A stretch of DNA of 64,000 bases from Pseudomonadota bacterium (GTDB lineage: Bacteria > Pseudomonadota > Gammaproteobacteria > Steroidobacterales > Steroidobacteraceae), in contig JAFAEQ010000055.1 of assembly GCA_023423935.1 (NCBI GenBank), forward strand, positions 85,221 to 149,220, read 5' to 3'. Positions 16,713-26,186 of this stretch are shown in pieces. Both the position numbers and the translations under genes were made by a program. The notes beneath the pieces were generated by a model. That model did no database searches. It was not told the origin of the DNA and saw only the letters and a list, made by a program, of their open reading frames with translations. The first letter of the stretch is position 1, and every line of letters begins with the position of its first letter.

Positions 16713-17924
16713 ATGAATTGCGTGGCAGAGCAGATCACATCCGCACAGGGGTATGTCGCCACCACCTGTCGCGCGGCTCTGCGTTCGACGAATGCATGCG
16801 CGCTGCGCCGTCCTGTGTTTCCGCGTGGCAGGGCACTCATGCTTGCGATGGTGTTGCCGCTGCTGAGCGCATGCCAGACGCCGGGTTTCAATGAAGGCGA
16901 GCTGAGTAAAGCGACGGAGCAGGTCGGCGAAGTTCAGGTGGTCGATGGCGTGCGCATCGTGCCGATCGTAGCCTCGATGCTGCGCACGGCAGTCGAGACG
17001 TCAGTGCCGAGCGAGCTGGCTGCGTTGCAGTCCGAGTCCGCAGCCTATGAATACAGAATCGGGGCGGGCGACGGTGTGGCCATCATGATCTGGGATCATC
17101 CAGAGCTCAGCGATACGCACGTGGCCAGCACGAACGACCGCTCGGTCCAGGCTGGAACAGGCCGAACGGTCACTGCGAACGGAACGCTCTTTTTTCCGCT
17201 CGTCGGCGAGCTGCAAGTGGCTGGCCTGACGATCGGTGAACTGCGAGAGCTGCTGAACGCGAAGCTCGCGAGATACATCAAGAATCCACAGGTCGACGTG
17301 CGAGTGGTCGCATACCGCAGCCAGCGGGTCGTCGTGACTGGCGCTGTTCACTCGCCGGGCGTGCTCACGTTGAACGAGATGCCGTTGTCCATCTTCGATG
17401 CGATAGCGCAAGTCGGAGGCGCGGGCCCGAACGCCGATCTGACGGAGGTGCAATGGGTGCGCGCGGGTCGCAGTCACACACTCGATCTGCGTGCATTGCT
17501 CGAGCAGTCCGTTGCGGCGCAGACACTGACGTTGCGTGCGGGAGATCTGCTGAACGTTCCCGAATCCACCGCGAAGCGCGTGCACGTGTTGGGCGAGATT
17601 CGCCGGTCGGGGAGCTATGCCATGCGCAATGGCCGACTGACTCTTGCGGACGCTCTTGGTGATGCAGGCGGCATCGATCCTGCCACGGCCAATCCCGGGC
17701 TCATCTACGTCTTCCGGCGCGATCAGAATGACGTCGCTGCTCACTGGCTCGATGCGAGCACGCCAGCGGCCATGGTTCTCGCCGCAGAATATCAACTGCA
17801 GCCGCAGGACGTGGTGTACGTGGCGGCCGTTCCTTTCACTCGTTACAACCGCGCACTCGCGCAGTTGCTGCCTACTTTGCAGGCGCTATGGCAGACGGCG
17901 ATCACCAGTCGCGAGCTGCGTTGA
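16713..17924 (+). CDS. wza: Polysaccharide export outer-membrane lipoprotein Wza-like
   Basis: Up to 403 residues. A lipobox LPLLSACQT places the acylated Cys at residue 54 from the ATG at 16713. A GTG at 16815 would give a shorter, more typical lipoprotein signal, so the true start may be there. The Poly_export (PES) domain is seen in YEYRIGAGDGVAIMIWDHPE and GTLFFPLVGELQVAGLT, followed by SLBB domains (VVVTGAVHSPGVL and VHVLGEIRRSGSYAM). It forms the octameric outer-membrane channel for capsule or exopolysaccharide. It is first in a long collinear operon with Wzb and Wzc. Confidence 0.92.
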   Translation: MNCVAEQITSAQGYVATTCRAALRSTNACALRRPVFPRGRALMLAMVLPLLSACQTPGFNEGELSKATEQVGEVQVVDGVRIVPIVASMLRTAVETSVPSELAALQSESAAYEYRIGAGDGVAIMIWDHPELSDTHVASTNDRSVQAGTGRTVTANGTLFFPLVGELQVAGLTIGELRELLNAKLARYIKNPQVDVRVVAYRSQRVVVTGAVHSPGVLTLNEMPLSIFDAIAQVGGAGPNADLTEVQWVRAGRSHTLDLRALLEQSVAAQTLTLRAGDLLNVPESTAKRVHVLGEIRRSGSYAMRNGRLTLADALGDAGGIDPATANPGLIYVFRRDQNDVAAHWLDASTPAAMVLAAEYQLQPQDVVYVAAVPFTRYNRALAQLLPTLQALWQTAITSRELR

Positions 17925-17942
17925 GCGTCTGCGCGCACACCG

Positions 17943-18488
17943 ATGGATGAAACACACATGACTTCGTGCGATGCGCCGTTGCGCATACTCATTGTCTGTG
18001 CGGCGAACCGATTCCGCAGCCCTCTGGCCGAATATCTGTTGCGGCGGGATTGGGCCGCTCATCACGTCGAAGTGGTCTCCGCAGGAATCCATGCAGTGAC
18101 CGGCCAGGCGGCACATCCGCTCGCACTCGAGGTGGCCGTCGATCGCGGCTTGCTGGAATTGCAGGCGCATCGATCCCGGCAGCTCACGCCCTCGATGATC
18201 CGAGCCGCCGATCTGGTGTTGACCATGGACCAGACGCAGCAGCGTGAGGTCCTCGCTGCCACGCCTGCGTTTACCGGGCGCGTGCTCATGCTCGGCTGCT
18301 GGCGCAATGTGGAGATCGCCGATCCGGTGACGGATGCGACCGTGTCGTGCGATCACACCTTCGATCTGCTGCGCGACTGCCTGGGAGATTGGAAAGAGCG
18401 TCTGGAGAGTTCCGGGTTGCTGCCATTGCGAAGCATGCCGGCCGACGACGCAGCATTGGATACGCAGGAGATGAGAGATGCGGGATGA
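17943..18488 (+). CDS. wzb: Low-molecular-weight protein-tyrosine phosphatase Wzb-like
   Basis: 181 residues from the ATG at 17943; an ATG at 17958 is an alternative. The P-loop C(X)5RS is present as ILIVCAANRFRSPLAEYLL, though the middle residues differ from the usual CxGNxCRS. The general-acid Asp is in NVEIADPVTD. It dephosphorylates the C-terminal tyrosines of the Wzc kinase during polymer export. The C-terminal tail of about 25 residues is longer than usual and overlaps the wzc start by 11 bases. Confidence 0.88.
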   Translation: MDETHMTSCDAPLRILIVCAANRFRSPLAEYLLRRDWAAHHVEVVSAGIHAVTGQAAHPLALEVAVDRGLLELQAHRSRQLTPSMIRAADLVLTMDQTQQREVLAATPAFTGRVLMLGCWRNVEIADPVTDATVSCDHTFDLLRDCLGDWKERLESSGLLPLRSMPADDAALDTQEMRDAG

Positions 18489-20724
18489 GACTTCGCCTCG
18501 CGGGGAGTTCGCCGGCGAGTCGGGTTCGGCCGCCATCGTGTGGCTCGTCGAGAACGTGCGCGACAATCGCGGACTGTTCGCGGCAGTGGCCGGCACCATT
18601 TTCTGCCTCGCGCTCGCGTACGCGTTGCTTGCGACACCGATCTATTCGACCGATGCACTCATTCGCGTGGAGCCGACCAAATCCTCGATGATCGGTCCGC
18701 TCGCGGATCTCGGCGGCGCACTGCAGATGCGCGATCCGTCGGTGCTCGGCGAGATCGAGATCCTGAAGTCGCGTGCCACGATCGGTAGCGCACTCGAACA
18801 GGTGTCAGGCCATCTGTCGGTGCGACCGCTCGCATCGCTCCCCGTGATGGCAGGTGTGTTGCCCGAGAATGTTCACAAGCGCCTGTCGCACTTGCTGGAC
18901 CGCAGTCCGCCGACCTGGGGCAGCGAGGAACTGCAGTTCGAGACGTTCGAGGTGCCGGCGTCGCTGATCGGTCTGGAGCTCGAGTTCGTTGCCGGCCAGG
19001 AGGGCGCATGGCAGCTCATGACGTCCGCGGGTGTGGCGCTGGCGAGCGGTCGCCTGAACGAAACCGTGACGGCGGGCGATGTACGCGTGCATGTATCGAA
19101 GCTGGATGCAGCCCCTGGTACGCGCTTCGAGGTCGTCCGGCATTCGATGCAGACGCGCATCCGCGATGTAGCTGCTCAGCTGCATGTTGCGGAAACCTCG
19201 CCGCAATCCAATGCCATTCGTGTGAAGCTCGACAATGCGGATCCGCTGTTTGCTTCACGTCTGGTGAATGCGATCGCGGATGCCTATGTGAGCATGAATG
19301 TGCGTCGTCGCTCCGAGGAGGCCGCCCGCAGCCTGAAGTTCCTGGATGAGCAACTGCCGCAGCTGCGCGCTCAGCTCGATCGCGCGGAAGCCGCGTTCAA
19401 CGAGTTTCGTATGACCGCCGGCACCATCGACATCGAAGGTCAGGTCACGGAGCTTCTGCAGCGTGTCACCGAGCTGGAACGTCAACGAATGGAGCTGGAG
19501 CTCAGGCGCGGTGAGCTGGTAGCCCGCTTCCAGCCGATGCACCCGAGCGTGGCGGCCGTCGATGCGCAGATCCTGCGTATTCAGCACGAGCTCGATCAAC
19601 TCGCAGCAAGAAGAGATTCACTCCCTCAGATGCAGCAGCACTATCTGCGTCTGGCACGCGACGTCGAAGTCAGCACGCAGCTCTATGTGTCCCTGCTGAA
19701 CAATGCCCAGCAGCTGCGTATCGCGAAGGCCGGCACGGTCGAGAATGCCGTCATCATCGATCGCGCAACGCCCGCACAACGCCCGACGCGACCCAATCGC
19801 CCGTTGATCATGATGCTCGGCACGTTGCTGGCCGTCGGTGCGGGTGTCACGGTGTGCCAGATCTTTGCGCTCTCCGTGGCTCGCGTGCGCGATACCGACA
19901 CGCTCGAGAGGGTGACAGGTATGGATATCCTCGCGGTCGTGCCGCATGCGCGCGAGCAGCGCGAGCTGGATCGTCTCGAGGGTCAGATGGCGCGCCTCAT
20001 CGTGCGTGAGCAGCCGCAGTCGCCCACCAGCGATGCGCTGCGCAGCCTGCGAATGGCATTGCAGGTTCGCATGCCTGCGTCATCGAACGGGCGTGTGCTG
20101 CTGCTGAGTTCCGCAGAGCCGAGCCAGGGCAAGACCTTCATCGCCTGCAACCTGGCGCAAGCGCTGGCCGCGAGCGGTGCTCGCGTAATGCTCCTGGATG
20201 CAGACTTGTATCGAGGCGCGGCTCATCGGTATCTCGGCTTGCCGGCGCAGCAGTTGGGTCTCGGGAAATTGCTGCAAGGGGAGTGCACCCGCGAGCAGGT
20301 GACAGTCGAAGGGGCCCCGGGATTCTCAGTGATTCCGGCCGGGCGCAGAGTGGCCAATCCGGCCGATCTGCTGGCGTCGGCGGCGTTGCAGGAACTGGTC
20401 GCAGATCTTCGGCAGCAGTACGACTGGGTGATCGTCGATGGACCGCCCGCGTCCATCATCGGCGATGCGGCGACGCTCGGACGGCTGGCCGATCAGGTGA
20501 TCTTCGTCGCGCGCCACGGCAAGGTCTCGTATGGGCAGGTGCGTCAGTCGGTGGCCGCGATGCGGCGGCTCGGCGCGAAATTCGTCGGCGCAGTCTTCAA
20601 CGATCATCGTCGGCCAGCCTTCACGTACGGATACGGGTACGGGTACGGCTACGGTTATGCGTACACGCGTGCCGACGGCGAAGGCGGTACCGATGGAGTC
20701 GGCCGTTTCGGGAGCCGCCTGTGA
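18478..20724 (+). CDS. wzc: Polysaccharide co-polymerase / BY-kinase Wzc-like
   Basis: 748 residues. An N-terminal Wzz domain is flanked by two membrane helices (about 33-53, VAGTIFCLALAYALLATPIY, and about 440-462). A long coiled coil at about 280-400 includes LDEQLPQLRAQLDRAEAAFN. The cytoplasmic bacterial tyrosine-kinase domain has Walker A in LLSSAEPSQGKTFIA, Walker A' in VMLLDADLYRG and Walker B in DWVIVDGPP. The extreme C-terminus has an alternating Tyr-Gly cluster (about 720-734), the autophosphorylation tail. It controls chain length and export with Wza. It overlaps wzb before and the acyltransferase gene after. Confidence 0.93.
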   Translation: MRDETSPRGEFAGESGSAAIVWLVENVRDNRGLFAAVAGTIFCLALAYALLATPIYSTDALIRVEPTKSSMIGPLADLGGALQMRDPSVLGEIEILKSRATIGSALEQVSGHLSVRPLASLPVMAGVLPENVHKRLSHLLDRSPPTWGSEELQFETFEVPASLIGLELEFVAGQEGAWQLMTSAGVALASGRLNETVTAGDVRVHVSKLDAAPGTRFEVVRHSMQTRIRDVAAQLHVAETSPQSNAIRVKLDNADPLFASRLVNAIADAYVSMNVRRRSEEAARSLKFLDEQLPQLRAQLDRAEAAFNEFRMTAGTIDIEGQVTELLQRVTELERQRMELELRRGELVARFQPMHPSVAAVDAQILRIQHELDQLAARRDSLPQMQQHYLRLARDVEVSTQLYVSLLNNAQQLRIAKAGTVENAVIIDRATPAQRPTRPNRPLIMMLGTLLAVGAGVTVCQIFALSVARVRDTDTLERVTGMDILAVVPHAREQRELDRLEGQMARLIVREQPQSPTSDALRSLRMALQVRMPASSNGRVLLLSSAEPSQGKTFIACNLAQALAASGARVMLLDADLYRGAAHRYLGLPAQQLGLGKLLQGECTREQVTVEGAPGFSVIPAGRRVANPADLLASAALQELVADLRQQYDWVIVDGPPASIIGDAATLGRLADQVIFVARHGKVSYGQVRQSVAAMRRLGAKFVGAVFNDHRRPAFTYGYGYGYGYGYAYTRADGEGGTDGVGRFGSRL

Positions 20725-21776
20725 GCATCGCTCCGCGCGTCACGATCACATCCGGCATGCGATTGCCGGAGCTCGATGCCCTGCGCGGGTTACTGGCCGT
20801 GTATGTGATGCTGGTTCACTACACGTACCGCTACGATGGACTGTTCGGGCATACGTTGCCTGTGCCCACCCTGGGGGGCGGCGTCGCGCGGGTGCAGGCG
20901 TTGTTTGCGATCAGCGGCTTCATCATTTCGATGACGCTCCCTCGCACGCGTACGGTGACCGACTTCGCGTTCAAGCGTGCCTGCCGGCTCTATCCAGCCT
21001 ACTGGCTCGCCGTCGTGCTCACCTTTGCAATCACCACGCTCGCGGCCTTGCCGGGCCGGACGGTGAGCCTGACCGATGCGCTGATCAACTTGTCGATGCT
21101 CCAGCAGTTCGTAGGCGTGCCGCATGTCGATGGTGCCTACTGGACCTTGACCGTCGAGCTGTTGTTCTACTTCTGGATCGCCGTGCTGTTTTTCTCGGGG
21201 GCGCAGCGATTCCTGATACCCATCCTCTGCGCGTGGTTTGCACTTGCGCTGCTGTTGAAGTTTGCAGAGGACGTCCTGCATGTCGCGTGGGCGCCGTATG
21301 TGGCCAAGGCGCTGATCTGTCCATGGATACCGTTCTTCGGCATGGGCATGCTCGCTCAGCGTGCCCTGCAATTACGTCGCTGGGATCGATCGGGTGTAGC
21401 GATGATGGCGGCAGCAACGATCACTGCGGCGCTCATCTGGGGACAGGCGTCGGCGATGGTGGCACTCGCCATTGCAGTCACTTTCATGCTTCTGCTCGAC
21501 GATCGCCTCACGTGGCTGCGTTGGCGGCCCCTCGTCTTTGTGGGCACGATTTCCTATCCGTTGTACCTGCTGCATCAGAACATCGGCTACGTGGGCATCC
21601 GCTGGTTGGAGGCGCAGGGCTGGCATCCGCTGCTTGCGATTACTGCCACCAGTGCCTTCATGCTCGCGTCCGCTTACGTGGTCACTGTTCGTGTCGAGCA
21701 GCCGGCGATGCGATGGCTGCGCGACTTCAAGCCACAGTTGAATGCGGCCTGGTCGGCTCTGGCTGCTCGTCGCTGA
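20721..21776 (+). CDS. Acyltransferase 3 family membrane protein
   Basis: 351 residues starting at a GTG that overlaps the wzc stop (GTGA); the frame is open far upstream but that part lies inside wzc. It shows the family start MRLPELDALRGLLAVYVMLV with the catalytic His (VHYTYRYDG), the FAISGFIISM and RLYPAYWLAV motifs, and about ten membrane helices. Such enzymes acetylate or otherwise acylate polysaccharides at the inner membrane, so it probably decorates the repeat unit made by this island. Confidence 0.88.
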   Translation: MSIAPRVTITSGMRLPELDALRGLLAVYVMLVHYTYRYDGLFGHTLPVPTLGGGVARVQALFAISGFIISMTLPRTRTVTDFAFKRACRLYPAYWLAVVLTFAITTLAALPGRTVSLTDALINLSMLQQFVGVPHVDGAYWTLTVELLFYFWIAVLFFSGAQRFLIPILCAWFALALLLKFAEDVLHVAWAPYVAKALICPWIPFFGMGMLAQRALQLRRWDRSGVAMMAAATITAALIWGQASAMVALAIAVTFMLLLDDRLTWLRWRPLVFVGTISYPLYLLHQNIGYVGIRWLEAQGWHPLLAITATSAFMLASAYVVTVRVEQPAMRWLRDFKPQLNAAWSALAARR

Positions 21777-21780
21777 TCCG

Positions 21781-23082
21781 ATGAACGCCACCACACTGAC
21801 AGCGGCTCAGCGTCCGATGTTTCTGGCATCGATCCTCGGCTCGACGGCCACCCGCGTGTTCGCGGCGGCGGCAAGCTTTGCCCTGAACCTGCTGCTGGCA
21901 CGCCTGCTCGGTGCGCAAGGGTACGGTGTGTATGCGTTCGTCATCAGCTGCGTGCTGGTTGCAGCGACGTGCGGAAAGTGGGGCTGGGATAAGGCAGCAG
22001 TGCGTTTCGTTGCGCAGTACCTCGCGGGCGGCGAGCAGCAGCGACTCGCAGACTTCATGCACGCAAGCCGGCGAGCGGTGCTCGTGTTGGCCATTGCCTT
22101 CGGTGTGTTGTGTGCGGGCTGGATCGCTCTCGGTTCATCGTCAGCGCATCCGGGAACGGTGCTGGCCGCGGCGTTGCTGGTCCCGTTATCCAGCCTCGGC
22201 TGTCTGTTGCAGGCGCAGCTGAGAGGCTCGAGTCAGGTCGTGATCTCGGAAGTACCTGAGGGAATTCTGAAGCCTCTGGCGACGGCGGGATTGACGATAG
22301 CGCTGCTGCATCTGTTCAGCACGTTCGATCCGGTGTTCGTTGCGCTATCGGCCTCGCTGTGCGCGGCCCTGTTGTCGAATGTGGTGGCCTCCATGCTGTT
22401 CGTGCGTTCGCTGCCGTTCGGAATGCCAGCACCGGTCAAGGCGCAAGCCCGGCATTGGACGCAGGACATCCGCGAGTATGGCGTTCTCGGTGTCGCGCAG
22501 GTGGCACTGGCACGCGGTCCGATCGTGCTGGCCGGCCTGGTGCTCGAACCTGTGGGCGTTGGCCTGGTGGCTGTTGCTGCTCGTCTCGGCGATGTCGTTT
22601 CATTTGCCGTTACCTCGGTCGGGCTCGCTTCCGCTCCTCGTTTGGCTTCGCTCTATCACCTGGGCAACGTGCACGAGTGTCGGCGGTTGTTGGCGCGGGC
22701 GACGCGTTACTCGGCGTCGGCAGGAGCGGCGATATGCGCGGTCATGGCGGCGGGAGGAACTTACTTTCTGCAGTTGTTCGGTGAGGAGTTCGTCGCCGCT
22801 CGTCCTGTCTTGCTCGCCATGTGCGCGGCACAGTTCGTAGCAGCGTGCTGCGGACCGGTCGGCTATCTCGCCACCATGAGCGGTCATCAGCGGCAGGCGG
22901 CGGGCATTCAACTCGCCGGCGCAGTGTTGGGCGCGCTGGCCACGGTGGCATTTGGTGCGTGGTGGGGATTCATCGGCGTGGGATTGGCCATTGCAATCTC
23001 GGTGGCCGGCGTGAATCTGCTGCTGCACCGCCTTTCCAAACGCATTCTCGCGGAAGCGCCGCAAGCGGAACGGGCGCCATGA
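21781..23082 (+). CDS. Oligosaccharide repeat-unit flippase (Wzx/MVF family)
   Basis: 433 residues from the ATG at 21781, four bases after the acyltransferase stop. About 12-14 membrane helices; the N-terminal AAASFALNLLLARLLGAQGY with GVYAFVISCVLV is the polysaccharide_synt motif of Wzx-like transporters. It should move lipid-linked repeat units across the inner membrane before polymerisation. The stop overlaps the next start (ATGA). Confidence 0.85.
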   Translation: MNATTLTAAQRPMFLASILGSTATRVFAAAASFALNLLLARLLGAQGYGVYAFVISCVLVAATCGKWGWDKAAVRFVAQYLAGGEQQRLADFMHASRRAVLVLAIAFGVLCAGWIALGSSSAHPGTVLAAALLVPLSSLGCLLQAQLRGSSQVVISEVPEGILKPLATAGLTIALLHLFSTFDPVFVALSASLCAALLSNVVASMLFVRSLPFGMPAPVKAQARHWTQDIREYGVLGVAQVALARGPIVLAGLVLEPVGVGLVAVAARLGDVVSFAVTSVGLASAPRLASLYHLGNVHECRRLLARATRYSASAGAAICAVMAAGGTYFLQLFGEEFVAARPVLLAMCAAQFVAACCGPVGYLATMSGHQRQAAGIQLAGAVLGALATVAFGAWWGFIGVGLAIAISVAGVNLLLHRLSKRILAEAPQAERAP

Positions 23083-24281
23083 GAACGCATGCACTGAAGG
23101 AGCTCGCAGCGCGTGTCTGGCTGCTGTATCCGGCCATGCTGTTCGTATTGCCGAACGAGCTCACGCTTGGATCGATCGCACCGGAAACATTGTTCGCATT
23201 GCTCGCGGGTGTCATCGCCGCCTCGGTGATGCTGTTCGCGTTACCCGCGACAGTCGTGGGTCGCGGGCTGAGCGGCATGCCCACCGCGCTGGTCGTGTTC
23301 GCCACGGCCGTCATCGTGCTCATGCTCGTCAAGGGCGGGCTCGTGGCCATGCTGCGTGCCTGCTCGTGGGTCATCGTGCTCGTGTTCTCGTACCTGGCTT
23401 TTCGCGACGAGCGCATGTTCGAGCGGTTGCTGAAGATCTGGTTCTGGGTGGCAGCGGCAGCAAGCGTAGCGCTGCTCTTGAAGTACGGCGCCCCGTTGCC
23501 GGGGAGGATCGAGTTTCTTTCCTGGGAACATCGCACGGTATTCGGCTACTTCGATGCGGTCGCATTGGCCGCCGGCATCGTGCTGTTGCGAGGCGGACAG
23601 ATCGGTTCACGCGCGCCGTACATGGCAGGACTGGCCGTCGTCACACTCGGCCTGCTCGCAACACTCTCGCGGGGACCGTGGTTGCTGGCACTCGTCGCGG
23701 TCATGCTCCTCGATCGGTCGACGCGGCGCGCGGCCGTCATGGCCGGATGTCTCTTCGCGGCCGTGGCCGTGATCGTCATGCCGGAGTCGCTGATCCAGGA
23801 TCTTTCGACTCGCTGGCGCAGCCTCTACGACTGGGACGTGGGCTCATCGAGCCTGTATCGCTTCAATCTGTATCGGGCGGCGGTGTCTTCGTTGCCTGAC
23901 ACATGGTTCGCGGGGGCGCCGACGACAAACATCGGACCGTTCCTGGCGCAGTACGCGCCGGTGCGTTACCCGGCGTTCTACATGTCCGGGTTCAACACGG
24001 ACTCGGATGTGATCTATCTGCTGATGCTCGGCGGAGTGCCGCTGATCGCAACGATGGGCTGGGTCATCCTCAGTCTCGCGAGAAACATGGCCGGAAATAC
24101 GGCCAGAAACATAGCCAGAAACATAGCGAGTCCCGACGCATCGATCTCTCCCTATCTGTTGGGCATGCGACGTGTGCTGTTGGTGAGCGTGGTCATGCAG
24201 ATGCTCCTGGACAGCATCGTCTGGACTGCGTTCGCGTGGTTCTTGCTCGGTGCTGCCATTGTCCGACGCGAACATGCGTGA
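23079..24281 (+). CDS. O-antigen ligase/polymerase-family membrane protein (Wzy-like)
   Basis: 400 residues, starting at an ATG that overlaps the flippase stop. About ten membrane helices and a large periplasmic loop after the motif TLSRGPWLLALVAVMLL, which is the Wzy_C signature. In this setting a Wzy-type polymerase of the exopolysaccharide is more likely than an O-antigen ligase. A short repeat (NMAGNTARNIARNIA, around 24086-24127) near the C-terminal side comes from locally duplicated bases and looks like slippage in a cytoplasmic loop. Confidence 0.8.
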   Translation: MRTHALKELAARVWLLYPAMLFVLPNELTLGSIAPETLFALLAGVIAASVMLFALPATVVGRGLSGMPTALVVFATAVIVLMLVKGGLVAMLRACSWVIVLVFSYLAFRDERMFERLLKIWFWVAAAASVALLLKYGAPLPGRIEFLSWEHRTVFGYFDAVALAAGIVLLRGGQIGSRAPYMAGLAVVTLGLLATLSRGPWLLALVAVMLLDRSTRRAAVMAGCLFAAVAVIVMPESLIQDLSTRWRSLYDWDVGSSSLYRFNLYRAAVSSLPDTWFAGAPTTNIGPFLAQYAPVRYPAFYMSGFNTDSDVIYLLMLGGVPLIATMGWVILSLARNMAGNTARNIARNIASPDASISPYLLGMRRVLLVSVVMQMLLDSIVWTAFAWFLLGAAIVRREHA

Positions 24282-24288
24282 GGTCCCT

Positions 24289-25386
24289 ATGACGCGAGAC
24301 ATTCTGAACAGTGACTGCCGGCAAACCTATATCGCCATCGGGGGAACGCAACAGAACCACGGCGGCGTGGAAATGTTCATGCGTCGCCTGGCAAAGCTCT
24401 GGTCCGATTCAGGCCTCGGATCGTTGGCGGTCTCGTCTTCGGACAGCGCGATATTCAAAGCGCCGCACGGTGTGATCGATGGCGTGCGTCGCTGGTGGCG
24501 CAGTCACAGGCGCAACGTCAGACACATACGTCAGGCCGTCCAGGCGGCCGAGGGTCAGGTGACACATGTCTGGTATCACTACGGCAATGCACTGGATCTC
24601 GTGGCCATTGCGCTGCTGTCGTGGATGCGAGGCATTCGTCTCGTCGTCACTCCACACTGCAGTCTGACCTGGCGCCATCTGGCCCACCCCGTCGGCAGAT
24701 GGATAACACACCGAATCCTGCGGCGTACGGATCTGCTCGTGGTGTTGAGTCAGGAGCAAGTCGATTTCTTCTCGGTGGAGGGAGGGCCGCGCGTCGTGCG
24801 GATGCGTACGATGTTGCCCGCATTCACTGCGCATCGATCTTCGTTTCGTGAACGCCCGCCGGGCTCGCTGGTGTTCGTCGGTCGTGTCTCGGCGGAGAAG
24901 GGCATCCCCGACATGATCGAGCTGCTGAAGATGCTGAGGGCGCAGCGCGATGGGTTCTCGCTCGAGATCTTTGGCGAGGCCGAGCCCGAGATGACCGTGT
25001 TCCTCAACGACGTCATGCAGCGTGAGCCGGCTCTCGCCGCTGCGATTCGTGTGCGCGGTCGCATACCGCCACAAGATGTCCTGACACAGCTTGGGCGCAA
25101 TCGCTACCTGGTCTATCTGTCACGAGTGGATGCGTTTCCGCTCGCGGTGCTCGAAGCGGTGATCGCGGGTGCCGTGCCGGTCGTGTACGAGCTGCCGGGA
25201 ACGGCGGAGATCGTCGAGCGATGGGGCGGAATCATGGCTGCACCGGCAGACCTGCAGACGCTGGCCCGCGCCATCCTCAGTACGGACAGTGAAACGAGCT
25301 CGCCGCCGCTTCGATCGGAGCAGGCGGCGCAGTACTACAGCACCACCGAGGTGGCGCGCGAACTACGAATCATTCTGGAGAGCTGA
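24289..25386 (+). CDS. Glycosyltransferase family 4
   Basis: 365 residues from the ATG at 24289, with GAGGT 5 bases upstream. The GT-B fold is seen from the N-terminal GGTQQNHGGVEMFMRRLAKL and the C-terminal donor domain SLVFVGRVSAEKGIPDMIEL, with DAFPLAVLEAVIAGAVPVV near the sugar-nucleotide site, where the first acidic residue is Asp rather than Glu. It adds one sugar to the lipid-linked repeat unit on the cytoplasmic face of the inner membrane. Substrate unknown. Confidence 0.83.
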   Translation: MTRDILNSDCRQTYIAIGGTQQNHGGVEMFMRRLAKLWSDSGLGSLAVSSSDSAIFKAPHGVIDGVRRWWRSHRRNVRHIRQAVQAAEGQVTHVWYHYGNALDLVAIALLSWMRGIRLVVTPHCSLTWRHLAHPVGRWITHRILRRTDLLVVLSQEQVDFFSVEGGPRVVRMRTMLPAFTAHRSSFRERPPGSLVFVGRVSAEKGIPDMIELLKMLRAQRDGFSLEIFGEAEPEMTVFLNDVMQREPALAAAIRVRGRIPPQDVLTQLGRNRYLVYLSRVDAFPLAVLEAVIAGAVPVVYELPGTAEIVERWGGIMAAPADLQTLARAILSTDSETSSPPLRSEQAAQYYSTTEVARELRIILES

Positions 25387-25387
25387 A

Positions 25388-26185
25388 GTGTCCCCTGCGC
25401 TATCGACGCTCACCGGGCTGGACCTGGTGCGTACCAGTTTTCAGTTGAGCTCAGGCCTGCGTGTGCACACGATGAGTGTGGCCGATGTGGTGCGGTTGTC
25501 GCGCTTGCGCATGCAGGCGGGTATCTCGACGCACATCGTGACTGTGAATCCTGAAATCGATCAGAACATGTTGCGCGACCCGGATTACGCAGCGGCAGTG
25601 AGGAGCAGCGATATGCGCACCTGCGATGGCGTGGGCGTGCAGGTGGCTGCGCGGATGAGAGGATCGCAGGTACCTCCTCGTACGACCGGTGTCGCACTGG
25701 CGAGCGCGCTGATCGAAGCGAGTGCCGTCAGAGGCTGGAAGGTGTTGATCATCGGCGCACAGGAATCGGTGCGACAACACTTCGAAGCGCGTTTGCTTCG
25801 TTCCGGCGTCGCAGTGGTGCCTGGTACCTCCGCGATGATCCACGATCCCGCGCAGGCTGCGGAAGAGCTGGCGCCCGTCATTCCGGAACGTTGCGTCGTG
25901 CTGGTGGCTCTCGGCGTGCCGAAGCAGGAACTGTTGATTCGTGAGCTGCGCCAGCGCGTGTCGCATGCCGCGATCTATGTCGGTGTGGGAGGGGCGGTCG
26001 ACTATCTGGTCGGCGAAGCCATCTATCCGCCCATGTGGCTGCGCAGGCTCGGGCTCGAGTGGCTGTTCAGACTGATCATGGAGCCACGCAAGCGATTGAA
26101 GCGTCAGTTCACTTCACTTCCTCTGTTCGCATTGCGCGAGTTCGCATTCGCGGTTGCAACCAGACTCAGACTTGCGGAGCGGTGA
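25388..26185 (+). CDS. WecG/TagA/CpsF family glycosyltransferase
   Basis: 265 residues, GTG start two bases after the previous stop. Family motifs: THIVTVNPEIDQNML, MRTCDGVGVQVAARMRG, VALGVPKQELLIREL and IYVGVGGAVDYLVGEAI. Members transfer ManNAc(A)-type or other sugars to lipid-linked GlcNAc intermediates. With the WecA-like transferase at 29383-30510 it could make the second sugar step. The basic, amphipathic C-terminus suggests membrane association. Confidence 0.88.
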   Translation: MSPALSTLTGLDLVRTSFQLSSGLRVHTMSVADVVRLSRLRMQAGISTHIVTVNPEIDQNMLRDPDYAAAVRSSDMRTCDGVGVQVAARMRGSQVPPRTTGVALASALIEASAVRGWKVLIIGAQESVRQHFEARLLRSGVAVVPGTSAMIHDPAQAAEELAPVIPERCVVLVALGVPKQELLIRELRQRVSHAAIYVGVGGAVDYLVGEAIYPPMWLRRLGLEWLFRLIMEPRKRLKRQFTSLPLFALREFAFAVATRLRLAER

Positions 26186-26186
26186 G

